47,057 nt of DNA. Source: Acidimicrobiia bacterium. Its GTDB lineage: Bacteria > Actinomycetota > Acidimicrobiia > IMCC26256 > JAMXLJ01. Where the stretch lies: NCBI GenBank assembly GCA_024281095.1, contig JAMXLJ010000041.1:1-47057 (forward strand), in the 5' to 3' direction. Shown here piece after piece: positions 23,008 through 31,725 of the stretch. The position numbers and the translations under genes are program-made. The notes under the pieces were generated by a model that saw only the letters and a program-made list of their open reading frames with translations, searched no databases and was not told the origin of the DNA. Positions within the stretch are counted from its first letter, which is position 1, and every line of letters starts with the position of its first letter.

Positions 23008-24141
23008 ATGCGCAACGGCCTGAGGATCTTCGACGCGGACGCGCATGTGATCTACCCGGCCGACCTGTGGCCGCGCTTCCTCGACAAGCGCTTCCGCGAT
23101 CGTGTCGGCCGGAAGAGCCCGCCGGGATTCGACCACTACAACCCGGTCACCGTCGACGGCCGGTGGACGCAGCACCCGACGTCGATCTACGGCAACTTCC
23201 AGAAGGCGATCAACTGGACCACCGACGACATGATCGCCAAGTACGGCGAAGAGCTCGTGCTGAAGGGCTTCACCGGTGACCGGGTCGCGCAGGCGCTCGA
23301 GATCGAGGGCGTCGACGTCATGGTGATCTACGGACCCGAGTACGACATGTGGCTCGAAGGCATCGACCCGGACCTGCAGGCCGCGATGGCGCGGGCGTAC
23401 AACCGGTGGGGTCAGGAGATGCGGGAGACGTCGGGCGGCACGGTGCTCGCATCGGGCCCGGTACCACTCAACGATGTGTCGCGTGCCGTGCAGGAGATCC
23501 AGTACGCGCACGACGAGTTGGGGGTCCGTTGCTTCTGGGCCCGCCCCGATCAGTTCAACCACCGCAATCTCGGCGATCGTTACTACGACCCGGTCTACGA
23601 GCTCTTGCAGGACCTCGACTGTGCATTCGCGACGCACGAGTACATGGGCCTGAACGCACCGACGGCGGGATCCGACCGCTTTGCAACCTTCACCGAGTGG
23701 CACACTGTCGTGCACCCGCACGAGGCGCAGGCCGCGATGCTGTCGATGATCGTGCAGGGGGTCTTCGAGCGGTTTCCGCGCCTGCGGTGCGCGTACATGG
23801 AGGCCGGCTGCGGCTGGCTGCCGTCGTGGCTGCACCGCATCGACGAGCATCTCGAGCTCGCCGGCGCGGTCGAGGCGCCCGAGCTGACCATGACGGCAAC
23901 CGAGTACTTCAAGCGCAACTGTTGGATCTCCACGGAGTGCGAGGACCGCTTCGTGGCCGACGTGATCCGCTGGATGGGCGACGACCACATCGTGTTCGAG
24001 ACCGACTTCCCCCACCCCGACTCGAAGTATCCGCACGCCACCGAGCACTTCCTCGGCCTCGGACCCGAGATCGTCTCCGACGACTCGAAGCGCAAGGTCC
24101 TCTGGGACAACGCGGTCGACCTCTACCGCTTCTCCGCATGA
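23008..24141 (+). CDS. Amidohydrolase-2 (PF04909-type) metal-dependent hydrolase
   Basis: TIM-barrel protein of 377 aa. The N-terminal motif is FDADAHVIYP (Asp11, His13), with Tyr16 where several relatives have Glu; the barrel His is in FATHEYMG and the final acid is Asp333 in FETDFPHPDSKYP. ATG 23008 has a strong AGGAGGAG site; the longer open frame overlaps the SDR and is not used. It follows the SDR by 49 bp and is separated from the ligase operon by a strong stem-loop, so it most likely closes the dioxygenase operon. Confidence 0.88.
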   Translation: MRNGLRIFDADAHVIYPADLWPRFLDKRFRDRVGRKSPPGFDHYNPVTVDGRWTQHPTSIYGNFQKAINWTTDDMIAKYGEELVLKGFTGDRVAQALEIEGVDVMVIYGPEYDMWLEGIDPDLQAAMARAYNRWGQEMRETSGGTVLASGPVPLNDVSRAVQEIQYAHDELGVRCFWARPDQFNHRNLGDRYYDPVYELLQDLDCAFATHEYMGLNAPTAGSDRFATFTEWHTVVHPHEAQAAMLSMIVQGVFERFPRLRCAYMEAGCGWLPSWLHRIDEHLELAGAVEAPELTMTATEYFKRNCWISTECEDRFVADVIRWMGDDHIVFETDFPHPDSKYPHATEHFLGLGPEIVSDDSKRKVLWDNAVDLYRFSA

Positions 24142-24160
24142 GGGTCCACCCGGCGACCTC

Positions 24161-24197
24161 GTGTGGATTCCGCGCGTCTAGCGCGGCGAATCCACAC
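24161..24197. terminator. Strong stem-loop between amidohydrolase and ligase genes
   Basis: GTGTGGATTC (24161-24170) pairs perfectly with GAATCCACAC (24188-24197), and the inner CGCGC and GCGCG (24171-24175, 24181-24185) add five pairs around a GTCTA loop, with GC bulged on the 3' side. There is no T-tract. It ends 8 nt before ATG 24206, so it may end the upstream transcript or affect initiation of the ligase gene. Confidence 0.5.
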
Positions 24198-24205
24198 AGG
24201 CTGCG

Positions 24206-25585
24206 ATGAGCTCGTTCCGGCGGCCCTGGCAGGCGGTCGACTACGACGCGCTCGTGCGCGCGTACCCGCCCCCTCCCGAGTACTTCGAGAGCGCGTGGTA
24301 CGCCTCGCCCGAGCAGATCGAGCGGACGCAGCTCACGCGCCTGCGCGAGCGGGCGATCGCGGCGGAGCGGGTGCCGTTCTTCGAGCGCCGGTGGCGCGCC
24401 GCCGGCTTCGACCCACGCTCCATCGAGACGCTCGACGACCTCTGGCGGGCGCCCGCCTACACCGTGGAAGACATCCGCAAGAGCATCGACGCCAACCCGC
24501 CGTGGGGCGACTACCAGGCCGTGGTGCCCCACGAGGCGCTCGCCGAGCCGCTGCGCGTCTACATGTCGGGCGGCACCACGGGGAAGTCGCGGCCGACCTT
24601 CTACACGCAGTGGGACCGTGAGGTGGGTGCCGTCCTCACCGCCCGGGCGCTGTACATGCAGGGAATCCGCCCCGGCGACGTCGTGCTCAACTCGTGGGCG
24701 TACGGCACTCACAACGGCGCGTTCGCGTTCGACGAGGCGCTCCATCGCTGGCTGAACTGCGTGGTGCTCACGACGAGCACCGGCAACGTCACGAGCACGC
24801 AGCGCCAAGTCGAGCTCGCGATCCAGTACGGCGCGAGCGCGATCCTGACGACGGGCGACTACTTGCTGCGACTCGCGGACGCGGCGCGCGAGTTGGGCTA
24901 CGACCCCGCCACGGACCTGAAGATCCGGGCGTTGCCCAACATCGGCGATCGGCGACTGCTCGAGTCGACGTTCGGGGTCGAGTGCTTCAACTCCTACGGG
25001 TTTCACGAGGTGCAGTGGGTATCGGTCGAATGCCCTGCGCACGACGGCCTGCACATCTTCGAGGACGCGTTCGTGGTGCAGATCGTCGATCCGGAGACCG
25101 GTGAGCGTCTGCCCGACGGCGAGCTCGGCTCGATCTGCATCACCGAGCTGTACAAGACCGGCAGTCCGCAGTTCCGGTACAACATCATGGACCTCTCGTA
25201 CCTGTATCCGCGCGAGCGGTGCGCGTGCGGCAGCTGGCTGCGCAAGATGGCGCCGTTCGCCGGCCGCGGCGACAACATGGTGAAGCTGCGCGGTGTGAAC
25301 GTGTGGCCGGAGGCGGTCGGCGAGATCGCGATGTCGGTCCCCGGCGTGGATCCCGACTGGTTCGTGCGCGTCGTGCGCGAGGGCAACCGCGACGAGCTCA
25401 TCGTGTCGGTCGTGAGCTCACGTGCGCCGGCCGAGTGGGCGGCAATCGCGACCGCCGTCGAGGTGCGACTGAAGGAACAGCTCGGCGTCAAGATCGGCGT
25501 CGACGTCGTGGCGCCCGGCGCGCTCGACGCGCTCACCGAAGCGGACGTGGCACCGAAGCTCAAGAGGTTCCGTGATGAGCGCTGA
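24206..25585 (+). CDS. Phenylacetate-CoA-ligase-like adenylate-forming enzyme
   Basis: AMP-binding enzyme of 459 aa in the PaaK-like branch, which activates a carboxylic acid with ATP and joins it to CoA. The phosphate loop is YMSGGTTGKSRPT from Tyr119, the A5 region YGFHEVQ starts at Tyr264, Cys339 and Cys341 form the small Cys pair seen in this branch (CACGSW), and GRGDNMVKLRGVNVWPEAV is the hinge region before the small C-terminal domain. Length fits PaaK. The substrate acid is unknown. It overlaps the next gene by 11 nt and opens the HyuA/HyuB operon, which suggests it activates an acid made or used by that module. Confidence 0.9.
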   Translation: MSSFRRPWQAVDYDALVRAYPPPPEYFESAWYASPEQIERTQLTRLRERAIAAERVPFFERRWRAAGFDPRSIETLDDLWRAPAYTVEDIRKSIDANPPWGDYQAVVPHEALAEPLRVYMSGGTTGKSRPTFYTQWDREVGAVLTARALYMQGIRPGDVVLNSWAYGTHNGAFAFDEALHRWLNCVVLTTSTGNVTSTQRQVELAIQYGASAILTTGDYLLRLADAARELGYDPATDLKIRALPNIGDRRLLESTFGVECFNSYGFHEVQWVSVECPAHDGLHIFEDAFVVQIVDPETGERLPDGELGSICITELYKTGSPQFRYNIMDLSYLYPRERCACGSWLRKMAPFAGRGDNMVKLRGVNVWPEAVGEIAMSVPGVDPDWFVRVVREGNRDELIVSVVSSRAPAEWAAIATAVEVRLKEQLGVKIGVDVVAPGALDALTEADVAPKLKRFRDER

Positions 25586-26462
25586 CGGACGCGTCGTCGA
25601 CTACCTGTGCAACGCGTTCACGCCCGACCGGCAGGCGGTGTGGGACGGCGCCATCGCGAAGGCCGGAATTCCGGTGAAGGTGCGCCGCGACGGGGCCGAC
25701 AGCTTCGCCGAGCCGTCGGCGATGGTGGACCGCATGGACGAGCTCGCGATCGCGACGCTCGTCCTGCCGACGGCGGATCTCAGCCGGCACGGCCTGCTCG
25801 ACCCCGTGGAGGTGGACCACATCTTCTGCCGTTGGGACGAAGCGGAGAAGCTCGCAACCGGCTGGCCGGGACGCTTCGTCGCGGCCGCGGTGATCGATCC
25901 CGAGCGCGGCATGGCCGGCGTGCGGGAGATGCGAAGCCGGCTCACGGAACCGTGGGTTGCCGGCTTCTACGTCCACACGCACAGCTGGGACCGCCGGCTC
26001 GATCACGCCGACTACTACCCGTACTACGCGCTGTGCTCCGAGCTCGACGTGCCGGTCGCGATGCAGACCGGAACCTCGGGCGGCCTGATGGCGAGCGAGT
26101 GTGGGCAGCCGATCACGATCGATCGCGCCGCGCTCTACTTCCCCGAGACACGGTTCGTGTTGTCGCACACGGGCTGGCCCTGGGTCGACGAAGCGGTGTC
26201 GATGGCCTTGAAGTTCCCGAACGTCTATCTGGGCACGGCCGCGTACCCGCCGCGCCACTGGGCCCAGCCGGTGAAGGACTTCGTCCGCGGGCCGGGACGG
26301 ACGAAGGTTCTGTTCGGCACCAACTTCCCCACGGTCGGACACCGTCATGCGCTCGCGCAGATCGACGAGCTCGAGCTCGAGCCCGCGATCCGTGCCGCGC
26401 TGCTCGGCGGGACGGCCCGATCGGTGTACACGCGGCTTGCATCCGAAGGAGAGCCTGCATGA
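25575..26462 (+). CDS. Amidohydrolase-2-like protein lacking the usual metal ligands
   Basis: A 295-aa TIM-barrel protein of the amidohydrolase-2 type: VAGFYVHTHSWDRRLDHADYYPYY, RFVLSHTGWPWVDEAV and KVLFGTNFPTVGHRHAL give the fold. The N-terminal D-x-H-x-H is replaced by Asp9-Tyr-Leu11-Cys-Asn13, and the final-strand Asp is Asn250. Two of the main metal or catalytic positions are therefore gone, while HTHSW and LSHTG histidines remain. It may be a metal-poor enzyme, bind metal differently, or act as a structural partner. ATG 25575 is used; GTG 25572 is one codon longer. It is coupled to the next gene by ATGA. Confidence 0.82.
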   Translation: MSADGRVVDYLCNAFTPDRQAVWDGAIAKAGIPVKVRRDGADSFAEPSAMVDRMDELAIATLVLPTADLSRHGLLDPVEVDHIFCRWDEAEKLATGWPGRFVAAAVIDPERGMAGVREMRSRLTEPWVAGFYVHTHSWDRRLDHADYYPYYALCSELDVPVAMQTGTSGGLMASECGQPITIDRAALYFPETRFVLSHTGWPWVDEAVSMALKFPNVYLGTAAYPPRHWAQPVKDFVRGPGRTKVLFGTNFPTVGHRHALAQIDELELEPAIRAALLGGTARSVYTRLASEGEPA

Positions 26463-26986
26463 TCGGCAAGGTGTACAACATCCCGCCGCAGCCGCCGGTC
26501 GCAGAGAACACGCGCTACCTGCGCGCGGGCGCGGTCACGTTCGGTGTGGAGTATCGAGAGCTGGATCCCGCGTCGCTCGAGGCGACCTACCAAGGCAATG
26601 CGGCCCAGCTCGCGGAGCTCCGCGAGCGCTCTCCCGAGGGCGGCTTCTCCGACGAAGGCGTGTCGATCCACGTGTGCGCAACCGACGACGGTCGCGAGTA
26701 CGTCCGCTTCGACGTGTTCGACGACGAGCCGCACTACCACTACGTGCACCACGACGGCGAAGACATCGTCAACAACGTGATCGACTTCGACCGCGCGGCC
26801 CACGGCGAGATGCTCCCGTGGGCGATCGACAGGCTGCGCACGCGTCTCGCGGCGATGCTCACGGAGGCGGGCGGCGCGCACCTGGTGCCGAGGCTCGAAC
26901 CCGCGCTCATCGGCCCCGTCATCGACGAGGTGGAGCAGCTCGCCGCCCGCGCCCAGCAGGCGCACCGGGCCGCGGCGCGCAAGTGA
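26459..26986 (+). CDS. His-rich protein of unknown function (175 aa) in the Hyu operon
   Basis: Unrecognised 175-aa protein starting at ATG 26459, overlapping the amidohydrolase stop (ATGA), and ending in GTGA overlap with HyuB. It begins MIGKVYNIPPQPPVAENTRY and has a central His cluster EPHYHYVHHDGE (His92, 94, 97, 98), followed by an acidic stretch and a long C-terminal helical region ending QLAARAQQAHRAAARK. The cluster could bind a metal. Its size and place before HyuB recall the small gamma subunit of acetone carboxylase, but the sequence has a single Cys and lacks the Cys pairs of that family, so I do not assign it. Confidence 0.78.
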   Translation: MIGKVYNIPPQPPVAENTRYLRAGAVTFGVEYRELDPASLEATYQGNAAQLAELRERSPEGGFSDEGVSIHVCATDDGREYVRFDVFDDEPHYHYVHHDGEDIVNNVIDFDRAAHGEMLPWAIDRLRTRLAAMLTEAGGAHLVPRLEPALIGPVIDEVEQLAARAQQAHRAAARK

Positions 26987-28719
26987 CGGCCGCACGCGAC
27001 GCGATCACCGCCGAGGTCCTCCGGGCTGCGTTCGCGCTCGCGGCCGAGGAGGCGGGCATCGTCGTCGTGCGCGCCGCGCACTCCACCTTCATCCAGGAGG
27101 GTGCTGACGCGTGCGCGGCGGTGCTCGACACGACCGGCCAACTCGTCGCGCAGTCGGCCGCGACCACGCTGATGCACGGCGCCAGCCTGCGCGCGACGCT
27201 GCCCGCGCTGCTCGCCGACATCCCGCTCGAGCTGATGGAACCGGGCGACGTCTACGTCACCAACGACCCGTATCGCGGCGGCATCCACGCCAACGACCTG
27301 CTCGTGTTCCGGCCCGTGTTCGCCAACGACGAACCACGGTGGTTCGCGGGGACGCTCGTTCACGTCGCCGACGTCGGCGGTGTCGCCGCGGCCGGCCTCG
27401 CCGCCCTCGCCACCGACGTCTTCGCCGAAGGCCTCCTGCTGCCGCCGGTGTCGCTGGTGCGACGGGGCGAGCCGGTGGAGGAGGTGTGGCGCATCCTCGG
27501 ACGCAACAGTCGCAGTCCTGAACGTGTCCTCGGCGACGTGCGGGCGCTGGTCGCGGGCGTCAACGTGATGGCCGCCCGCATCGAAGAGCTCGTCGACCGC
27601 TACGGCGCGACGGCCGTGCGGGCCGAGATCGACGCCGACATCGACTACGTGGCCACTCGCATGCGCGACGAGCTTCGCCGGCTTGCGCGCGGTCGTTACG
27701 AGGGAACCTTCGCGATCGAGAGCGACGGCGTCGATCCCGAGCGAACCTTCGAGGTACGGGTCGCGGTCGAGGTGGGCGACGGCGACGTGACCGTCGACTT
27801 CGACGGCACGTCGGCACAGGCTCGCGGTTCCATCAACAGCTCGCCGTCGCAGACGCTGTCCGCTGTCGTCTACGCGGTCCGCTGCTTCGTGGACCCCACG
27901 ATCCCGATGAACGAAGGGTGCTTCCGCCACGTCGCCGTGCGGGTACCGCGCGGATGCCTCGTGAACCCCGATCCCCCGGCGGCGTGCGGGGGCCGCATCG
28001 TCACGATGTGCGCGGCCATCGAGGCGATCATCGCCGCGCTGTCCGAGGCGAGACCCGACCGGGCGGTGGCGGCAAGTGCGCTGATCCACGTGTACGCACT
28101 GGCCGGCTCAGGAGAGGGCGCTCCGCCGTGGCTGACGCTCGGCTACGAGTTCGGCGGCGTCGGCGCGCGCAACGGGGCCGACGGGCCCGACGCAACGGGC
28201 CCGTACGTGCTCGGCGGCCGCTCGGTGATCACACAGGTCGAGCCGTTCGAAGCGGCGCTGCCGGTGCTCGTCCGCGAGTACCGGCTCCGGGCCGATTCGG
28301 GCGGCGCGGGCACGTTCCGCGGCGGCCTCGGTGTCGAGACGGCCATCGAGGTCCTGTCGGACGCGACGCTCACGTCGCGGGGCGACCGGATCGCGATGCC
28401 TCCGCCGGGCAGCCGCGGGGGCGCCCAGGGCGAGCCGGGGCGGTCGTCGGTGCGGCGGCCCGACGGCCGCGAGGAAGTGCTGGACGCGCGCGCCGCGGGA
28501 GTCGTCCTACGCGCCGGCGATCGCTTCGTGCTGCGAACCTCGGGCGGCGGCGGCTTCGGTCCGCCGCGTCAGCGCGACCCGGCATCGGTGCTCGCCGACG
28601 TGGTGGAGGGCCGCTGCACCCGCGCCCACGCGGAAGAGGTCTACGGCGTGGTGCTCGACGAGGCCGGTACCGCGATCGACGACGACGCAACCAGAATGCT
28701 CCGGGAAACGCCGTCGTGA
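26983..28719 (+). CDS. Hydantoinase B / acetone-carboxylase-alpha-like subunit
   Basis: HyuB-family protein of 578 aa, partner of HyuA in ATP-dependent hydantoinases, 5-oxoprolinases and related carboxylases. Characteristic motifs are YVTNDPYRGGIHANDLLVF (Thr93 to about 110, including His102 and Asp105), DFDGTSAQARGSINS, and PMNEGCFRHVAVRVPRGC; near the C-terminus TSGGGGFGPPRQRDP is the usual HyuB ending. GTG 26983 overlaps the upstream stop and its own stop overlaps HyuA (GTGA). The subunit probably holds the substrate-binding or catalytic metal site of the complex. The reaction, hydrolysis or carboxylation, cannot be set from motifs alone. Confidence 0.92.
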   Translation: MTAARDAITAEVLRAAFALAAEEAGIVVVRAAHSTFIQEGADACAAVLDTTGQLVAQSAATTLMHGASLRATLPALLADIPLELMEPGDVYVTNDPYRGGIHANDLLVFRPVFANDEPRWFAGTLVHVADVGGVAAAGLAALATDVFAEGLLLPPVSLVRRGEPVEEVWRILGRNSRSPERVLGDVRALVAGVNVMAARIEELVDRYGATAVRAEIDADIDYVATRMRDELRRLARGRYEGTFAIESDGVDPERTFEVRVAVEVGDGDVTVDFDGTSAQARGSINSSPSQTLSAVVYAVRCFVDPTIPMNEGCFRHVAVRVPRGCLVNPDPPAACGGRIVTMCAAIEAIIAALSEARPDRAVAASALIHVYALAGSGEGAPPWLTLGYEFGGVGARNGADGPDATGPYVLGGRSVITQVEPFEAALPVLVREYRLRADSGGAGTFRGGLGVETAIEVLSDATLTSRGDRIAMPPPGSRGGAQGEPGRSSVRRPDGREEVLDARAAGVVLRAGDRFVLRTSGGGGFGPPRQRDPASVLADVVEGRCTRAHAEEVYGVVLDEAGTAIDDDATRMLRETPS

Positions 28720-30866
28720 GCAAGTGCTTTCTCGGGGTCGACGTGGGTGGCACGTTCACCGATGTCGTGCTGGCCACGACCGAGGGCGACGTGCACACCC
28801 ACAAGGTGGTGACAACGGCCGGAGATCCGTTGGCGGCCGTGACGCGCGGTGTGCAGGAACTGCTGGCGGCGACCGGCCGCCACGCGGACGAAGTCACCCG
28901 GCTCGTGCACGGCACCACGCTGGCGACGAACATCGTGCTCGAACGGCGGGGCTGCCGGGTCGCGCTCGTCACCACGGAGGGATTCGGCGACCTGTTGCGC
29001 CTCGGCCGCGAAGCCCGGGTGGAGGACGACCGTTACGACCTCTTCTTCTCCGTTCCCGATCCTCCGGTCGAACGGCGCCTCACGTTCGAAGCGCCGGAAC
29101 GGGTGAAGTTCGACGGATCGGTGTTGCGAGCGCTCACGCCTGACGCGGCGCGCACCGTTGCCGCCCGTGTTGCGGCCGAATCGCCCGACGCGGTGGCGGT
29201 GTGCCTCCTCCACTCGTATGCGCAGCCCGCGCACGAGCACCTGCTCGGCGCCGCGCTACGCGACGCGTTGCCGTCGTCGTTCGTCACCGTGTCGTCCGAC
29301 GTGTGGCCGGAGCTTCGCGAATACGACCGTGCGATGACGACGACGCTGTGCGCGTACGTCGGCCCGGTAATGGCTGCCTACCTCCACCGGTTCCAGGCTG
29401 CGGTGCGCGCCCTCGGCGTGCCCTGCGCGGTCGAGGTCATGGACTCGAGCGGCGGAGTCATGCCGGCGTCGCGCGCTGCAGTCGTCCCCGTCGCCACGAT
29501 CGAGTCGGGTGGTGCGGCGGGCGTGCTCGCGGCCGCGCTGACCGGGCGTTGGCTCCACGAAGATCGGGTCGTGTCGTTCGACATGGGCGGCACGACCGCG
29601 AAGACCGGCGTGGTACGGGCCGGGCGACCGGACGTCACCTACGACTTCCAGGTCGGCGGGCGCGGGAGCTTCGGCTCGCGGCGTGTCGGTTCCGGGCTGC
29701 CGGTGAAGCTGCCGGTCGTCGATCTCGCGGAGGTCGGCGCGGGCGGCGGGAGCATCGCGTGGGTCGACCGCGGCGGCGCCGTGCGGGTCGGCCCTCGATC
29801 GGCCGGCTCGTCGCCCGGGCCGGCGTGCTACGGCTGGGGCGGCACCGACGCCACGGTCACGGACGCCGACCTCGTGCTCGGCTATCTGGCTGCGGATCGT
29901 CTCGGACGTCCTTCGACGGCGCCCTCCGCCCCCGATCCGGACGGCATCGCCCCGCGCTTCGCTCCGTCCCCGGGCGGCGTGGACCTGCAGATCGACCTGG
30001 CCGCCAAGGCGCTCGAGCAATCGGTCGCCGAGCCGCTCGGGATCGACGTCGCGACCGCGGCCGGTCTCGTGCACGAGGTCGTGAACGTGAACATGGCCGC
30101 CGCGATCCGCGTCGTCACCGTGCAGCGGGGCATCGATCCGCGCGAGTTCACCTTCGTCGGGTTCGGCGGCGCGGGGCCGGTGCACGTCGCCCGACTCGCG
30201 CAGATGTTCGGCGTGCGACGGGTCGCGGTGCCGTGGGCGGCCGGTGTCGGCTCGGCACTCGGCCTGCTCGCGACCGACATGATCGTCGAACGCGCCCGCA
30301 CATGCGTCATGGACCTCACCGCGGTTGCGGCACGCATGATCGAGGATCTGTTCACCACGCTCGAGCGCGACGCGTGCATCGCGCTCGGCGTCGGCGAAGG
30401 CGGCGAACGCCTCGTCGAACGGTCGGCTGACCTCCGGTGGGCGGGCCAGAGTCATCAGCTCACGGTGCCGTTGCCGCGCTCGACGTTCGACGCCGCGCAG
30501 CTCGCCGCCCTGCCGGGCGAGCTGGCGCGTGCGTACCGCGCCGCGTACGGCGTCGACGGCACCGGTGACGCGCAATTCGTGACCGCGAGGGTGCGCGTGA
30601 CCCGTTCCGTCTCCAAGATCACGGTGCCGCCTCGCGGGCGCCCTGCCGCGCCGTCCTGGCCGGAACCGGCGACGGTGCGCGACGTCTGGTTCGCCGACGA
30701 CGGCGGCTTCCGGCCCGTGCCCGTGCACCACTGGCGCGCCCTCCGACCGGGGGACCAGCTCACCGGGCCCGCGCTGGTCGAAGGGCCCGACACCACGATC
30801 GTGGTTCCACCCGGGTTCACGGCGTCGGTCGATCAGTGGCGCACCGTCGTGCTGGAGACGGGCTGA
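28716..30866 (+). CDS. Hydantoinase A / acetone-carboxylase-beta-like ATPase subunit
   Basis: HyuA-family protein of 716 aa with the actin/Hsp70-like ATPase fold. The phosphate loops are DVGGTFTD (9-16) and DMGGTTAK (289-296), the adenosine region is GFGGAGPVHVARLAQMFG, and HGTTLATN and RLGREARVEDDRYDLFF are family motifs. It would phosphorylate or otherwise activate a carbonyl or lactam for the HyuB partner. GTG 28716 overlaps the HyuB stop by 4 nt. It ends the five-gene operon and is followed by a strong bidirectional stem-loop. Confidence 0.92.
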   Translation: MSKCFLGVDVGGTFTDVVLATTEGDVHTHKVVTTAGDPLAAVTRGVQELLAATGRHADEVTRLVHGTTLATNIVLERRGCRVALVTTEGFGDLLRLGREARVEDDRYDLFFSVPDPPVERRLTFEAPERVKFDGSVLRALTPDAARTVAARVAAESPDAVAVCLLHSYAQPAHEHLLGAALRDALPSSFVTVSSDVWPELREYDRAMTTTLCAYVGPVMAAYLHRFQAAVRALGVPCAVEVMDSSGGVMPASRAAVVPVATIESGGAAGVLAAALTGRWLHEDRVVSFDMGGTTAKTGVVRAGRPDVTYDFQVGGRGSFGSRRVGSGLPVKLPVVDLAEVGAGGGSIAWVDRGGAVRVGPRSAGSSPGPACYGWGGTDATVTDADLVLGYLAADRLGRPSTAPSAPDPDGIAPRFAPSPGGVDLQIDLAAKALEQSVAEPLGIDVATAAGLVHEVVNVNMAAAIRVVTVQRGIDPREFTFVGFGGAGPVHVARLAQMFGVRRVAVPWAAGVGSALGLLATDMIVERARTCVMDLTAVAARMIEDLFTTLERDACIALGVGEGGERLVERSADLRWAGQSHQLTVPLPRSTFDAAQLAALPGELARAYRAAYGVDGTGDAQFVTARVRVTRSVSKITVPPRGRPAAPSWPEPATVRDVWFADDGGFRPVPVHHWRALRPGDQLTGPALVEGPDTTIVVPPGFTASVDQWRTVVLETG

Positions 30867-30884
30867 ACCGCCGGCCACCGCCAA

Positions 30885-30927
30885 CTGGCGTCACTTCACC
30901 CGCGCAGAGGGGGTGAAGTGACGCCAG
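30885..30927. terminator. Perfect 17-bp stem, bidirectional terminator between convergent genes
   Basis: CTGGCGTCACTTCACCC (30885-30901) pairs with GGGTGAAGTGACGCCAG (30911-30927), 17 pairs without mismatch around a 9-nt loop. It lies between the ends of HyuA and the convergent peroxiredoxin gene. No T-tract is present, as is common for such hairpins in high-GC actinobacteria. Confidence 0.75.
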
Positions 30928-30948
30928 AAGGGTTGTGGGGCCGTGCGG

Positions 30949-31605
30949 CTACCTGGGTTGGGGAACGATGCGGATGTAGGGCTTCGGCTCCTTCCAGCTG
31001 CCGAAGACCTCCTTGGCCTCGTCGTTCGAGACCGACCCCGCGATGATGACGTCGTCACCCTGCTTCCAGTTGACCGGCGTCGCCACGCGGTGCTTCGCGG
31101 TGAGCTGCAACGAGTCGATCACCCGCAACACCTCGTCGAAGTTGCGGCCCGTCGTCATCGGGTACACGAGGATCAACTTGACCTTCTTGTCCGGCCCGAT
31201 GACGAACACGTTGCGCACCGTCTGATTGTCCGCCGGCGTGCGCTGCTTCGGGTCCCCCGACGTGCTCGCCGGCAACATCCCGTACAGCTTCGACACGTTG
31301 AAATCCGCGTCACCGATGATCGGATAGGCCGGCCGCGCTCCCTGGGTCTCCTCGATGTCGTCGGCCCAACCCTTGTGATCATTGGTCGAGTCAACCGACA
31401 GGCCGATGATCTTCACGCCGCGACGCTCGAACTCGGGCTGCAGCTTCGCCATGTAGCCCAGCTCCGTGGTGCACACGGGCGTGAAGTCCTTCGGATGCGA
31501 GAAAAGGACCGCCCACGAGTCCCCGATCCAGTCGTGGAACTTGATCCGGCCCTGCGTAGTGTCGGCCTCGAAGTCGGGTGCGGTATCGCCAATCTGCAGT
31601 CCCAT
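30949..31605 (-). CDS. 1-Cys peroxiredoxin (Prx6 type)
   Basis: Thiol peroxidase of 218 aa that reduces hydrogen peroxide or organic hydroperoxides in the cytoplasm. The peroxidatic Cys45 is in HPKDFTPVCTTELG, and it is the only Cys in the protein, as expected for the 1-Cys Prx6 group; the C-terminal extension with ATPVNWKQGDDVII is also typical. ATG 31605 follows GAGGAGGAAC. Its own promoter probably lies in the 120-bp gap to the next gene. Function in relation to the oxygenase and LLM genes is plausible but not shown. Confidence 0.95.
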   Translation of the reverse strand: MGLQIGDTAPDFEADTTQGRIKFHDWIGDSWAVLFSHPKDFTPVCTTELGYMAKLQPEFERRGVKIIGLSVDSTNDHKGWADDIEETQGARPAYPIIGDADFNVSKLYGMLPASTSGDPKQRTPADNQTVRNVFVIGPDKKVKLILVYPMTTGRNFDEVLRVIDSLQLTAKHRVATPVNWKQGDDVIIAGSVSNDEAKEVFGSWKEPKPYIRIVPQPR

Positions 31606-31725
31606 GCCGTTCCTCCTCTGTGGCGTGTCGCTGATCCTGTCGGGTTCGGCAGCGAAACGTGCGACCCTGTCTCCCGGGACGATACGCCTTGACCCGACAG
31701 CGTGCCGAGGGGCTCGGCGCGGCTG

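Noticed and set aside
26459-26986. Assignment of the His-rich protein as acetone carboxylase gamma subunit
   Set aside because: Size and position fit, but the Cys pairs expected for that family are missing.
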